From Verrucomicrobiota bacterium (lineage in GTDB: Bacteria; Verrucomicrobiota; Verrucomicrobiia; CAIQCK01), in the NCBI GenBank assembly GCA_016222825.1, contig JACRQF010000009.1, positions 1,240,001 through 1,304,000 of the forward strand: DNA of 64,000 nucleotides, read 5' to 3'. Below are positions 42,201-51,692 of this stretch, piece by piece. Each line of letters opens with the position of its first letter. The stretch's first letter is position 1. The translations under genes and the position numbers were made by a program. Under the pieces are notes generated by a model. It was given only the letters and a program-made list of their open reading frames with translations. It ran no database searches and was not told the origin of the DNA.

Positions 42201-43526
42201 CTATGTTTTCGCCTTGCCGAGCGCAGAGACGGCGGCGCGTTTGGCGGCGAGGTTGAAACATTCCTCCTGGTTGGCGAGCATGATGCGCGTCGCGAACGTG
42301 AACGCCTCGTGCTCCGTCATGAAGCCGTCGTCCACTTCGGCCTGCAATGCCCGCGCGAGCCAGCGCCGCGCCTGGATCGCGTAAGCCACCGCGGCGTTGG
42401 GCCAGCGCGTGTCAGCGCCGAACGCAAGAAGCTTGTTCGCGGGCGCGGTGTGGATCATCCGCCGCACGAAGTCGCACGTCGTGAACGGGTCAATGCTCCA
42501 GCCCCAGCAGAGGTCCACACAGGCGTTCGGGAAACTTTTGGCCACGGCGAGCAGCTCGTCGGTGTAGGGATAAGCGACGTGCATCAATACGAATCGCGCG
42601 CGCGGATACTTCTTCAGGATCGGCACGAGCAGACCGCTGCGGATATAGTCGGGATTCATCGAGCCGTAGCCGGCGTAGTGGCCAGTGTGGACCTTGAACG
42701 GCAGGTTGTGCTCGATGGCCAACTCGACGCCGCGTGCCCAGCCCCAGTCACCGAGGCAGAGACGTTCGTCCTCCGCGAGCTTCTCACCGCGGAGTTTCTT
42801 CTGGAGCGCGCGATCGGCGTCGGCGTCGGCGCGCTCCTGCCAGTGGAGCGTGCGGTTGTAAGCGTGCTGGGCTTTGACCGCGACCGCGCACGGCGCGTAT
42901 TTGGCGAACAGCGCCTGCATGGCCTGCCGCAACGTCGCGACGCCCGTAACCTCGACACCGGTTTCGTCGTGGATCGTCTTCGCGCTGTCGGCAGTGTTCT
43001 TCGTGCCAAGCTGGCCGCTGCAAAAACCCGTCCACGAGAGGTCGTAGAGGAAAAAGCCCGGCCCCGACGCGTCGGGCTGGCATGGCCAGCACCAGTGGTC
43101 AATCTGGACATGGTCGAGATTGGCGACATCGCGCAGGATGCGGAGTCGTTCGCCGGGCCGGCGCAGTTGCAGGTTGCGGGCGCGGGCGGCTTCGAGTCCG
43201 GCAGCCGTGATCTCCTCCATGCCATAGACGTGCTTCGCGATGAGCCGCACCGCCTCGCCGTAGCCCGTGTGGCGGCTGCGCGCCCAAGCTTCCTGCACGC
43301 CGCGGAACCGCGCGCCGAGGTCGGAGTCGCTGGCGTTCAGCAGCCGGCCGATGGCCTGCGGCAGTGCGCCCGCGACGGCGAGGTCGGCAGTGACGTAGTT
43401 CTGGAAGAGGTCCTGCAACACATCAGGCCCGCGCTCGACGTAATCGCTCTCGGTGGCCTGATGGTCGTGCGTGTCGGCCAGCGGCGTCGTTTGGATATGG
43501 TGGGCGAGGTCAGTTGCGGGTTTCAT
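42201..43526 (-). CDS. Amidohydrolase-superfamily protein (uronate isomerase/amidohydrolase-2-like)
   Basis: 441-residue cytoplasmic metal-dependent TIM-barrel hydrolase or isomerase. Metal ligands can be read: ADTHDH (HxH) near residue 20, KVHTGHYAG, ARFVLMHVAYPY and LLAFGADTRWP at the end of strand 8. No signal peptide. Long helical insert (YGEAVRLIAKHVYGMEEITAAG) resembles glucuronate-isomerase relatives, but I do not assign that reaction. Its ATG overlaps the stop of the upstream aldo-keto reductase (ATGA), so both are made together in the nine-gene operon. It could process a sugar acid or lactone released by the exported glycosidases. Confidence 0.85.
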   Translation of the reverse strand: MKPATDLAHHIQTTPLADTHDHQATESDYVERGPDVLQDLFQNYVTADLAVAGALPQAIGRLLNASDSDLGARFRGVQEAWARSRHTGYGEAVRLIAKHVYGMEEITAAGLEAARARNLQLRRPGERLRILRDVANLDHVQIDHWCWPCQPDASGPGFFLYDLSWTGFCSGQLGTKNTADSAKTIHDETGVEVTGVATLRQAMQALFAKYAPCAVAVKAQHAYNRTLHWQERADADADRALQKKLRGEKLAEDERLCLGDWGWARGVELAIEHNLPFKVHTGHYAGYGSMNPDYIRSGLLVPILKKYPRARFVLMHVAYPYTDELLAVAKSFPNACVDLCWGWSIDPFTTCDFVRRMIHTAPANKLLAFGADTRWPNAAVAYAIQARRWLARALQAEVDDGFMTEHEAFTFATRIMLANQEECFNLAAKRAAVSALGKAKT

Positions 43527-44446
43527 GATGTTGCTGGTTCTGGTTGCTCAGCCGCAAGCTCCGCAAGAAGCGCCGGATCATCGAAGGCCATTGCGGCCAA
43601 TGCTTGATCGAGATGCGCCGGCGTCCGTCCGCCGACGAGCACCGTCGCGATGCCCGGTTGGTGCAGCGCCCATGCGAGCGCGAGGCGCGCCTGTGAATGG
43701 CCCTTGCGCGCGGCGACGGACTCTAGCCGTGCGAGGCGGCGATAGGACTCTTCGTGGAAGTAAACGTCCTGATGGCCTGGCACGATATCGAAGCGGGAGC
43801 CGGGTTCGACGCCGTGGCGGTGTTTGCCGGTGAGGAAGCCGGCCCCGAGCGGGCTGTAGGTGACGATGGCAATCTGTCGCGCGGCGCAAAACTCGCGAAG
43901 CCCCGCGCTCACATCGCGCACGGCGAGATTGTGGTTGTTTTGCATGACACTGAAGCGTGTGAGGTCGTGCCGCTCCTGCAATGCCAGCGCGACTTCGAGT
44001 TGCGGCAGATTGTAATTGCTCGCTCCCAACGCGCGGACTTTGCCCGCCCGCACCAGAGCGTCGAGCGATGCGAGTGCGCCCGGAGATTCCGCCGTGGCAT
44101 CCCAGCGATGGAGGTAAAGCAGGTCAATCGTCGCAAGGCCGAGCCGCTGCAAGCTCGCGCCGACCATCTCGGTAATGCGCTCCGGTTCGTAGGGCGGCAG
44201 GATCTTTGTCGCGACCGTCACCGAGTCAGCGGGCAGACGGCGCGACGCGAGCCAACGGCCGATGATGCTTTCCGACGCGCCCTGCGAGTAGGCGGAGGCT
44301 GTGTCGAAGAAGCTGATTCCTCGTTCGAAAGCGCCGTCGAGCATCCGGCGCGCGGCGGCTTCGTCAATCTCCCGGCCGAACGTGACGCAGCCGAGGCCGA
44401 TCCGGCTGACGCGCAGCTTCGCGGGAGTGATGACGGTGGTTTGCAT
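43523..44446 (-). CDS. Aldo/keto reductase
   Basis: 307-residue NADP-dependent aldo-keto reductase. Catalytic tetrad residues are visible in GISFFDTASAYSQGASE (Asp, Tyr), TVATKILPP (Lys) and LLYLHRWDA (His). The C-terminal NADP-binding part reads SQARLALAWALHQPGIATVLVGGRT. No signal peptide, so cytoplasmic. It precedes the amidohydrolase with ATGA overlap and follows the sialidase-SGNH gene by six bases. It most likely reduces or oxidises a sugar-derived carbonyl, the specific substrate being unknown. Confidence 0.93.
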   Translation of the reverse strand: MQTTVITPAKLRVSRIGLGCVTFGREIDEAAARRMLDGAFERGISFFDTASAYSQGASESIIGRWLASRRLPADSVTVATKILPPYEPERITEMVGASLQRLGLATIDLLYLHRWDATAESPGALASLDALVRAGKVRALGASNYNLPQLEVALALQERHDLTRFSVMQNNHNLAVRDVSAGLREFCAARQIAIVTYSPLGAGFLTGKHRHGVEPGSRFDIVPGHQDVYFHEESYRRLARLESVAARKGHSQARLALAWALHQPGIATVLVGGRTPAHLDQALAAMAFDDPALLAELAAEQPEPATS

Positions 44447-44452
44447 ATCAAC

Positions 44453-46195
44453 TCATCGCCGCAGGAGGTCGCGGATGACCGGCACGAGCAACTCAAAGAC
44501 GAGTTCATGGCCGGAGTCGCCGGGGTGCATGCCGTCGAGAAGCATCTGGTCAATGGTGGTCTTGTGCTTGACGGCGAAGGCGGGATAGGCGGCATGCACG
44601 TCCACGAGCGGCACGTCCAGTTCCTTCGCGAGTGCGCGGACGGCTTCGTTGTAGGCGCGGAGGTTTGCGGACTCGAAGCCGTCCTCGGCGTCCGGCTTGT
44701 AGGGCGGCTTGCCGTAAAGCTCGCGCGTCTTGGAGATCCAGCGCAGCGGGTTGGTGGTCATGAGGATGACCTTCGCGCCCTGCTTGCGCGCGGCGGCGAT
44801 CATGGTGCGGTAGTTGGCGAGGAAGGTCTCCAGGCTCACGCGCGGCTGCGTGGCGGGCGGTTTCCGCCAGACATCCACGGCGGAGTCGTTGATGCCGAAC
44901 TGCATGACGACGATGCGCGGCTTGTAGGCCAGCACGTCGCTTTGCAGGCGCTTGAGGGCGGCGGTGGTTGTGTTGCTGGGCACGCCCGCGTTGTGGACGC
45001 CGAGCGAGGAGCCGATGCTTTGCAGGGCCGTCTCGACTCGCTGCGCATAGACCTTCACCGTGCCGCGCGGCGCGGTGGTGGAGTCGCCGAACATGACGAT
45101 GCCGCCGGGCTTCGGGACAGTCTTGGGCGGCGGTTTGAAGACGGGAATCTCGCCTGCGCCGAGGTCGGCGATGTTGATTTTCATGCGCAGGCCGCCCTGC
45201 ATGGTCGTGATCCACAACTCGCCGGGCTTGCGCTCATATAAATATGGATACGACACGCGACCGCCGGGGCCGTAGTTCGCGGCGACGATGACCGGGGCGC
45301 TCCACGAGACTGTTTCGTCGCTCGAAAACGCCAGCGACAACTCGGCGCGGCTGGAGCCGCTGCTCGGATTGTGGCGCGGCGGCGCGTTCCAGAGCAACGC
45401 GATGCGGCCGTCGTTCAAGCGCGCCATCTGCGGGCAGCAGGTGACGGACTTGATCGCGCTCTGCTTCAAACCGGTCCACTTGAGGCCGTCGCGCGAGGTC
45501 GCCTCCCACAGGAAGCCCGATTCCGTGCGCAACAGCATATACAGCGAGCCATCCGCCCGCTCCACGACGCTGCCTTCGATGCTCCCGGCGTGATCGTGCG
45601 CGCCGATGCCGTAGTCGAGCACATCGCCGCGCTGCCAGCTTTTGCCGAGGTCGTCCGAGACCCACATCACCGTCGCGTGCCGCCACTGCGGGATGATTTC
45701 CTGCCCGACGAGCACGACGCGGCCGGTTTTCATCTGGATGAGCGAGTGGATGCACCCGCACCACGGATCGCTGAGCTTCACGGGCGTCTCCCACGTTTTG
45801 CCGTCGTCCGTGCTGCGGCATGTGTAGGTGGGCAGGATGAAGTCGGTCCACTTCGCGCTCGATTCGCCCCAACGCCAGCCCTGTGGGGTTTTCTTCTCCG
45901 CGCCGTTCATCCACGCAGAGATGACGACGCCCTCGCGCGTGCACAGCAGGGCGCGTTCGTTGCTGACGGAGAACTTCGCCGGCTCGCCAAACATCGGCGC
46001 GCTGCTCCACGTGCGGCCGTCATCCGTGCTGCGCAACGCGTCCTTCGCGGCGATGCAGAGCACGCCGCCATCTGCCGTGGTGACGAACGGACCTTGGTGC
46101 GTGCATGGCAGCGCGGCAGCCTTGGGATGCAGCGTGGGCGAGTCCGCCGCAGCGAGCAGAGGGCAAAGCGCGCAGAGGATGAGAAGCAGTTTCAT
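44453..46195 (-). CDS. Secreted sialidase-like propeller fused to an SGNH hydrolase
   Basis: 580 residues with signal peptide MKLLLILCALCPLLAAADS. Residues about 30-345 form a BNR/Asp-box propeller: RSTDDGRTWSS, RSTDDGKTWET and VSDDLGKSWQRG, typical of exo-sialidases. Residues about 370-580 are an SGNH esterase with block I FGDSTTAPRG (nucleophile Ser), block III FGINDSAVD and block V DGMHPGDSGH (Asp and His). All three catalytic residues of the esterase are present. A de-O-acetylase coupled to a glycosidase domain would let one polypeptide clean an acetylated glycan. Start overlaps the upstream sialidase stop (ATGA). Confidence 0.88.
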   Translation of the reverse strand: MKLLLILCALCPLLAAADSPTLHPKAAALPCTHQGPFVTTADGGVLCIAAKDALRSTDDGRTWSSAPMFGEPAKFSVSNERALLCTREGVVISAWMNGAEKKTPQGWRWGESSAKWTDFILPTYTCRSTDDGKTWETPVKLSDPWCGCIHSLIQMKTGRVVLVGQEIIPQWRHATVMWVSDDLGKSWQRGDVLDYGIGAHDHAGSIEGSVVERADGSLYMLLRTESGFLWEATSRDGLKWTGLKQSAIKSVTCCPQMARLNDGRIALLWNAPPRHNPSSGSSRAELSLAFSSDETVSWSAPVIVAANYGPGGRVSYPYLYERKPGELWITTMQGGLRMKINIADLGAGEIPVFKPPPKTVPKPGGIVMFGDSTTAPRGTVKVYAQRVETALQSIGSSLGVHNAGVPSNTTTAALKRLQSDVLAYKPRIVVMQFGINDSAVDVWRKPPATQPRVSLETFLANYRTMIAAARKQGAKVILMTTNPLRWISKTRELYGKPPYKPDAEDGFESANLRAYNEAVRALAKELDVPLVDVHAAYPAFAVKHKTTIDQMLLDGMHPGDSGHELVFELLVPVIRDLLRR

Positions 46196-47427
46196 CGTGT
46201 GTTCCAACTCCTATTCGGGGTTTTCCATTTGATCCGCGCGGCGAAGACGGCGTTGTCGGAGCCGTATTTCATGCACTTCGCGAAGTCGTAGGGATTGGGC
46301 GGCGTGGTTTGCATCCACTCGGCCACCGTCACCCACGTCTCGTTCTCGCTGACCTCCGTGACGCCGAAGTTGCCGAGCCGCGCGCCGCGCTGCGGCACTA
46401 GCACGCGCTCGGTGGCGCGCAGGACGCAAAGCTTCTCCGGGTCCACCTGCCCGATAAACAGCGGCGCGCGGTGGCGCATGATGTGGTCGTTGTTCGCACC
46501 GCGCCGCGTATAGACGAGGAAGAGCGCATCATCGTGCGTCACCCAATGCTGCTGCGTGTTGTAGTTGCCAAGCTCAGTGCCGTCGTCCCACGTCCACTTC
46601 TTCGGCTCGGCGAAATGCAGCCCGTCGTCGCTCGTGGACACGTAGCCCGCCTTGTCGTGCCGCAGCGTGAGATAGAAACGGCCGCGGAAACGCGTCAGCG
46701 ACGGCTCACCCAAGCCGCGGTCGGTTTCCAGGGTCAAGTCATTGCCATGCTCGACGAACGTCAGCTTCGCGCCGTCGAACCTGCATCGCAGAACGATGAC
46801 CTTTGAGAACTTCTCCGTTTCGGCCTTGTAGTAGATCGGCAGCAGGATGTCGCCGTTGGGCAGGTCGAGCCGCTGCACGCAGCCCGCGCCGGCGTTGTAG
46901 AACTTCTTTTCGTCCGGCATCGCGACCGTCTCCCACGCCGTCCATGTCCGCTTCTCCGGGTCATAGATCGAATAGGGCGTCTCGCGCTTGCGAATGGGGA
47001 TGACCTTGTCGTCCTTGTAACGGACGGTGTGGCCGGTGCCGAGCAGTTTGCCGGATTTCGCGTGCCACTTCGGCCAGAAGTCGCACACCGCGACGATGAC
47101 TCCGCCCGGCTCCTCGCGCCGGCCGAGCGTCTCGGCGTGCTCAGTTGGCCCGCGCCACGTCTTGCCGAGATCGTCCGTGCGCATCTCGTTCAGCGCGAAA
47201 AACACGTCGCTGCCGGTCAGCAGCAGCTTCTGCATCGTCAGCACGACCTTCGGCGTCTTGCCGGGAATCGCCCCCGCGCGCGGATGCACCCAGCAGGTCT
47301 TCTTGTCGAAGCCGGATCTGACCGTGTCGAGTTGGACGTCGAACCCCGGCGCGTCGCCGGCAAGACATGCGCGATAAAAAAGGAAGAGAGAGGAAACAAT
47401 AGAGAACCAACTTGCAGCCGTCTTCAT
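46192..47427 (-). CDS. Secreted BNR/sialidase-like propeller protein
   Basis: 411 residues, signal peptide MKTAASWFSIVSSLFLFYRACLA. One clear Asp-box (TDDLGKTWRGPT), another degenerate (STSDDGLHFAEPK), and GEPSLTRFRGRFYLTLR, a sialidase FRIP-like region. The chain reads as a six-bladed propeller. Whether it cleaves sialic acid or another sugar cannot be told from sequence; this branch is annotated exo-alpha-sialidase. It lies 60 bases after the nucleoside hydrolase start region and its stop overlaps the start of the sialidase-SGNH gene, so the two propeller proteins are coupled. Confidence 0.82.
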   Translation of the reverse strand: MKTAASWFSIVSSLFLFYRACLAGDAPGFDVQLDTVRSGFDKKTCWVHPRAGAIPGKTPKVVLTMQKLLLTGSDVFFALNEMRTDDLGKTWRGPTEHAETLGRREEPGGVIVAVCDFWPKWHAKSGKLLGTGHTVRYKDDKVIPIRKRETPYSIYDPEKRTWTAWETVAMPDEKKFYNAGAGCVQRLDLPNGDILLPIYYKAETEKFSKVIVLRCRFDGAKLTFVEHGNDLTLETDRGLGEPSLTRFRGRFYLTLRHDKAGYVSTSDDGLHFAEPKKWTWDDGTELGNYNTQQHWVTHDDALFLVYTRRGANNDHIMRHRAPLFIGQVDPEKLCVLRATERVLVPQRGARLGNFGVTEVSENETWVTVAEWMQTTPPNPYDFAKCMKYGSDNAVFAARIKWKTPNRSWNTR

Positions 47428-47487
47428 GGCCGCTATTTCACCACGAATCCTGCGGATTGCACGGACGAAATCAGCACCCGCAGTATT

Positions 47488-48501
47488 TCACGGCTTTGCG
47501 AGGCGCTCGACCAACAAGTCCTCGAACGCGCCCATGTCCTTCCAACTCGCGGCGAAGCGGACCCGCTTTGCACCCGGCTCGATCCGTGTGAAACCGTCAT
47601 CGGTCACGCGCAGGCCGATGGTCTCCATCACGCAGAACTGCTGGGCGAACGCCAAATAGACCGCCACGGTGTCGAACAGCGTGCTGCTGCGCGACTCGGC
47701 CTCGTTCGGCCGATCCTTCTTCGCCCGCGCTTCGGCCCAGAGGCGGTAGTTCTCGATGATGGCGGCGGCCACCGGCGCTTTCGAGTCGCGAACCTTGCGA
47801 TACTTCTCGCCGGTCAGGTGAATCAAGCCGCAAGTGTCCAGCGGCGTGATCGTCATTTCCCACGGCGCGGTGAACACTTTCTGGCATGCCTTAGGATCGG
47901 CCTTGACGTTCCATTCCGCTGCGATCTTCGGGCTGCCGCCGTAACCGACGCGCACGCTGCCGTGCATCCCAACGAAACGGGCACGCTCGGCGATGCGCGG
48001 CTCGCGCCGGAGCGCCTCGGCGATGTTCGGCACGGGACCGATGCAGAGGAGCGTCATCGGCCGGTTCGACTTCATGATCGTGTCAATCAACGCCTGCACG
48101 CCGTCGCTATGGACCTTGCCCGGATACGACTTGAGGTTGTAGTCCTTGAGCCAGGCAGCCTGCCGGCCGTCGCCTTTGGGGTCGATGTCGAGTCCCACGC
48201 CCACCGGGATGTCAGTGCGGCCAGCGCGCTCCAGGAATTTCGCGAACAACCGCGCGCGATAGTCCGCCCGCCCGTAATCGCCCACCACGAGCTTCAGGTC
48301 GAGTTCGGGCGACTTCAGGAGCAGCCCCAGCGCCCACGTGTCATCAATGTCATCGCCGATGTCCGCATCGAGAATGACGGGGATTTTGGCGGTCGTCGCA
48401 TCGGCTGCATTGCTGAGCTGCGCGAGGCCGCACAGACCCGCCGACGCTGCAATGACCAAGACCGCAAGGAAGAAGTGGTGCCGGAAGCATCTGGTGTTCA
48501 T
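47488..48501 (-). CDS. Exported nucleoside hydrolase-like protein
   Basis: 337 residues from the ATG at 48501; the in-frame ATG 23 codons earlier lies before the signal peptide. Signal peptide FFLAVLVIAASAGLCGLAQLSNA. The Asp cluster IPVILDADIGDDIDD, the calcium-site hallmark of inosine/uridine-preferring nucleoside hydrolases, is present, with IGPVPNIAEAL and FVGMHGSVRVGYGG downstream. The export is unusual; a PVC-type secreted member probably acts on nucleosides or ribosides outside the cytoplasm. Third gene of the nine-gene operon. The exact substrate is not known. Confidence 0.9.
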   Translation of the reverse strand: MNTRCFRHHFFLAVLVIAASAGLCGLAQLSNAADATTAKIPVILDADIGDDIDDTWALGLLLKSPELDLKLVVGDYGRADYRARLFAKFLERAGRTDIPVGVGLDIDPKGDGRQAAWLKDYNLKSYPGKVHSDGVQALIDTIMKSNRPMTLLCIGPVPNIAEALRREPRIAERARFVGMHGSVRVGYGGSPKIAAEWNVKADPKACQKVFTAPWEMTITPLDTCGLIHLTGEKYRKVRDSKAPVAAAIIENYRLWAEARAKKDRPNEAESRSSTLFDTVAVYLAFAQQFCVMETIGLRVTDDGFTRIEPGAKRVRFAASWKDMGAFEDLLVERLAKP

Positions 48502-48573
48502 GGTTGCGGATAGTGTCCACTGCGGACCCGAAATGAAAGCGCGGAGTGATGGGGATATCAGCCGCTCCACTGC

Positions 48574-50235
48574 TCACCGCTCCTCGAACGGCCCGATGTC
48601 GAAGGCTTGGCCTTGCGGACGGGGCGTGCCGTCGGCGTCGTGAGGGACGAGGACGCGCAAGTCGGCGCCGCGGTCGGTTGTGGGCGAGCCTTTCGTGGGA
48701 TGGAAATCGAGCCGCGCGAAGTCGCGGAAGAGCGGCGGCTGGTTCACGCCGTGGGTCTGGTGGCCGCGATGGGGAAGGTCTTTCAGCGGAACTTCGGCGT
48801 CGTCGAGCAAGCAGATGTTTCCGCTCTCGGCGAAGAGGTTGTGGTCCATGACGAGGCCGCTGGCTGCGCCGCGCGGTGCGCTCACAACGGCGCGTTTGAC
48901 GGTGTTTCGGTAGAAGATGTTGTTCTGCACCTGCGGGCGGAGATTGGCGGTGGCCGGGTCGGGCGGTTTGGCAAAGCTGATGGAAATCAGTGCGGTGACG
49001 TCGCTGTTGCAGATGAGGTTGTTGACCAGCCGGCAATCGTGGCTGCCGGCGAACAACACGACGTAGGGGCCAGTGATGTCGCGGAAGATGTTGTTGCGCG
49101 CGGTGAGCCGGAAGCCTTCGCCCGGCATGCCGCCGCCGCTGGAGCCGCCGAGGGTGAGCGCGCCGTAGGTGGTCCGCAGGTTGTAGAACTGGTTGCCCTC
49201 GACGACGATATCGGCGCACTTGCCCTTGAGCATGACGCCGTTGGTCCCCTTCTGCCCCGGCGCGCGCACGACGACGTTGTCGTGGAACCGGCTGTTGCGG
49301 ATGACCATCGGCGGCGTGCCGGCGGGTTTGGGACCGTCGCCGGGCGTGGTGACGTCTATGGCGGACTCACCGAACGCGTAGAAGTCGCAACCGTCCACGA
49401 CCACGCGGCCGGAGAGTGTGTTGAGCAGGTCGCCGAAGCTCTTCCGCAATACACACCGCCGCAACTCGACGAATCCGGTGCGGATGAGAATCCCGTGGAA
49501 GCCGGTCTCGAACGTCAGGTTCTCGAAGACCAGGCGCAGGTTGCGGCAGCGGTCTTCTTTGTCGCGTTCCAGACTAATGAGGTTGCCGCTCCCGCCGGAA
49601 CCTCGCACATCGCACACCTCAATGCTGTCGCCCGGCGGCCCGCCGTCGGTGCTGCACAGATACACGCAGCCTTCGCGGATGCTCGACGCCCACTCGCCGG
49701 GGCCGGCGATGGCCTCGGGCGGCGTGTCCTCATACCAAGACCTCTTGTCGCCGCAGAAGGCGCGTTTCAACGGCACGCCGTGCTGCGTGAGGTTGGTGAC
49801 TCGCGCGCCACGGCTGGCGGGCGCGCCGAAGACCGGCTTGCCTGACTTGGTGGTGGCGACCTGTTTCCAATCAGCGGCGGGGATGTGCCGCAGGTTGGTG
49901 ATGACGGCCTGTTCGCCAGCGGGTGCCTTGAACACAATCGGTGCGCTCTGCGACGGATCGAGCTTGAGGTCGGATGTGTGGATGGTGCGCGTGATGCGGT
50001 AGGTGCCGCGGCGGAAGATGACGGCATCGCCAGGCCCGGCTGAGTTGAAAGCTTTCAGCGCCGTCTGCCACGGCCGGTCGGCGGTGCCGGGATTGGAATC
50101 GTCGCTCGGCCCGTCGAGGCTGTTGACGTCAACGTAGAATGTGCGTCCGGCGGCGGCATGGGTTTCCGCCATAGAGCACGCCAGCACGAGGCAGATCGCG
50201 CACACCACGGTTGAAACGGCGACGGGAGTTTTCAA
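48574..50235 (-). CDS. Secreted right-handed parallel beta-helix protein
   Basis: 553 residues, signal peptide MKTPVAVSTVVCAICLVLACSMAETHA. The opening YVDVNSLDGPSDDSNPGTADRPWQTALKAF is the typical start of pectate-lyase-like/DUF1565 beta-helix proteins. Repeated coils such as VVDGCDFYAFGESAID, IVVEGNQFYNLRTTYGALTLGG and RLVNNLICNSDVTALISIS support a parallel beta-helix. Such proteins bind or cleave polysaccharides (pectin, alginate, chondroitin-like); no catalytic residues are certain. The ATG overlaps the stop of the ankyrin gene (ATGA), and the nucleoside hydrolase follows after 72 bases. Confidence 0.85.
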   Translation of the reverse strand: MKTPVAVSTVVCAICLVLACSMAETHAAAGRTFYVDVNSLDGPSDDSNPGTADRPWQTALKAFNSAGPGDAVIFRRGTYRITRTIHTSDLKLDPSQSAPIVFKAPAGEQAVITNLRHIPAADWKQVATTKSGKPVFGAPASRGARVTNLTQHGVPLKRAFCGDKRSWYEDTPPEAIAGPGEWASSIREGCVYLCSTDGGPPGDSIEVCDVRGSGGSGNLISLERDKEDRCRNLRLVFENLTFETGFHGILIRTGFVELRRCVLRKSFGDLLNTLSGRVVVDGCDFYAFGESAIDVTTPGDGPKPAGTPPMVIRNSRFHDNVVVRAPGQKGTNGVMLKGKCADIVVEGNQFYNLRTTYGALTLGGSSGGGMPGEGFRLTARNNIFRDITGPYVVLFAGSHDCRLVNNLICNSDVTALISISFAKPPDPATANLRPQVQNNIFYRNTVKRAVVSAPRGAASGLVMDHNLFAESGNICLLDDAEVPLKDLPHRGHQTHGVNQPPLFRDFARLDFHPTKGSPTTDRGADLRVLVPHDADGTPRPQGQAFDIGPFEER

Positions 50236-51665
50236 GGCCGCGAGCCTCTTGCCCCTTGCTGGATGACCTTGCCAGCCTTCCAGTTCACGTAGTAACCGTG
50301 CGCGTGTTGGATGATGGTGACGCCTTGATCGTTGGGAATGTTGACGTTGGCGCCCCGCTCCAGCAACAGCTTGCAGATTTCGGGATTGTCTTTCATCAGG
50401 GCTTCGTGCAGCGGTGTCAGTTTGAACGGCCGGGTTACGGGGTCCAACGCGGCGCCTTTGGAGACCAGAAGCTCGGCGATATCCCGGCGATCGCGCCCGC
50501 TTCTCGCGACCAAGTGCAGGGCCGTGAGGTTCTCCCGGGTCGCCGCCTTCACATCAGCGCCTTTGGCCAGGAGCATCTCGACCACCTTCAAGTCGTCCGG
50601 TTGCCCTTCATCGCCTCGCGAGACGGCGTAAAAGAGCGGCGGCCACGCGTCGTCAACCGTTGATGTGGTGTCCAAGTCTCTGGTGCGCTGGTTCACGTCC
50701 ACGTTCTCCGCCGAGAGCAACACCGCCATCACGTCTTTCATGCCTTGGCGGGCGGCGAGGTGAAGGGCCGTGAAGCCTTCCTTGACCCGCCGGCAGTTCA
50801 CGTCCGCGCCTTTCTCAACGAGCATCTTCACGACGGCGGTCAGATCGTCGCTCGGCTTGGCGCCGTCAATGGCAAGGATGATCGTGCTACAGCCGGATTC
50901 CTTCTGCTTTATCTTCACATCCGCGCCGGCGTCGAGAAACGCTTTGACGATCTCCGGCCCTTTTTGCAGCGACAGCGCGGTCTGAAACGCCTGGCTGTCG
51001 TTCATGTTGACGATCTTCGGGTTGGAGGTGAGCAACGCCTTGACCTTGTCCGCCTCGCCATATTGGGAGGCGTAGGCAAGCCGCGTGGCCGCCTCTTCGT
51101 CTGTGAGCTTCTCGGCGGGTTTGGGCATGGCGGCCTGTTTGGCGCGGGCGGCTTCTTCCTCTTTGGACTTCTTCAAATCCGCCATGGCCTTCTGCGAGAC
51201 TCCCTCGGCTTTTTGTTTCGCCTCCTGTTCTACTTGTGCCACCGTTTTGCCGCCGACTCCCACAGCGCCTTCACCGATGCGGAAGATTACGATGGCAGTC
51301 GCGTCGGCCGCCGTCGCGGTCATCCGATACAGCCCCGCCGCCAAAGGCTTCTTGTCCAGAGTCTGATCCAGACGGACCTTGTTGGCGCCTTGCGCCATGA
51401 CAATCGCGGTGCGCGAGCGTGCCTTGACACTGCCATCGTCGTTGGCGGCGGAGATGTTCAGGATGATCATCTCCGTCTCGGCCTTGATGACGACCTCGGC
51501 GTTGGGGTCAACCGCCTCCTTGACGACTGCGGCCGCGTCGAGCCGGCCCTCGTCCTTGGCCGGGTGGCCTCCAATGCTCAACGGAAACGGCAGTTCAACC
51601 GCGCTAACGGCTTGGGCAGCCGTGAAAACGGCCACGCCCGCGATCCACGCTCGTGTTTTCGTCAT
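50232..51665 (-). CDS. Exported ankyrin-repeat protein heading the nine-gene operon
   Basis: 477 residues. Signal peptide (MTKTRAWIAGVAVFTAAQAVSA) after a GGAGG ribosome-binding site. Residues about 25-165 form an unrecognised beta-rich domain (VVIKAETEMIILNISAANDDG); a charged linker (KKSKEEEAARAKQ) leads to at least five ankyrin repeats: EIVKAFLDAGADVKIKQ, AVVKMLVEKGADVNCRRVKEGFTALHLAARQGMKDV, KVVEMLLAKGADVKAATRENLTALHLVARSG, DIAELLVSKGAALD and EICKLLLERGANVNIPNDQG. Ankyrins mediate protein contacts; location outside the cytoplasm suggests scaffolding or binding. It precedes the beta-helix gene with ATGA overlap. Exact partner unknown. Confidence 0.88.
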   Translation of the reverse strand: MTKTRAWIAGVAVFTAAQAVSAVELPFPLSIGGHPAKDEGRLDAAAVVKEAVDPNAEVVIKAETEMIILNISAANDDGSVKARSRTAIVMAQGANKVRLDQTLDKKPLAAGLYRMTATAADATAIVIFRIGEGAVGVGGKTVAQVEQEAKQKAEGVSQKAMADLKKSKEEEAARAKQAAMPKPAEKLTDEEAATRLAYASQYGEADKVKALLTSNPKIVNMNDSQAFQTALSLQKGPEIVKAFLDAGADVKIKQKESGCSTIILAIDGAKPSDDLTAVVKMLVEKGADVNCRRVKEGFTALHLAARQGMKDVMAVLLSAENVDVNQRTRDLDTTSTVDDAWPPLFYAVSRGDEGQPDDLKVVEMLLAKGADVKAATRENLTALHLVARSGRDRRDIAELLVSKGAALDPVTRPFKLTPLHEALMKDNPEICKLLLERGANVNIPNDQGVTIIQHAHGYYVNWKAGKVIQQGARGSRP

Positions 51666-51692
51666 AGGGATGTCCTCCGTTGGTTTGCCGGC

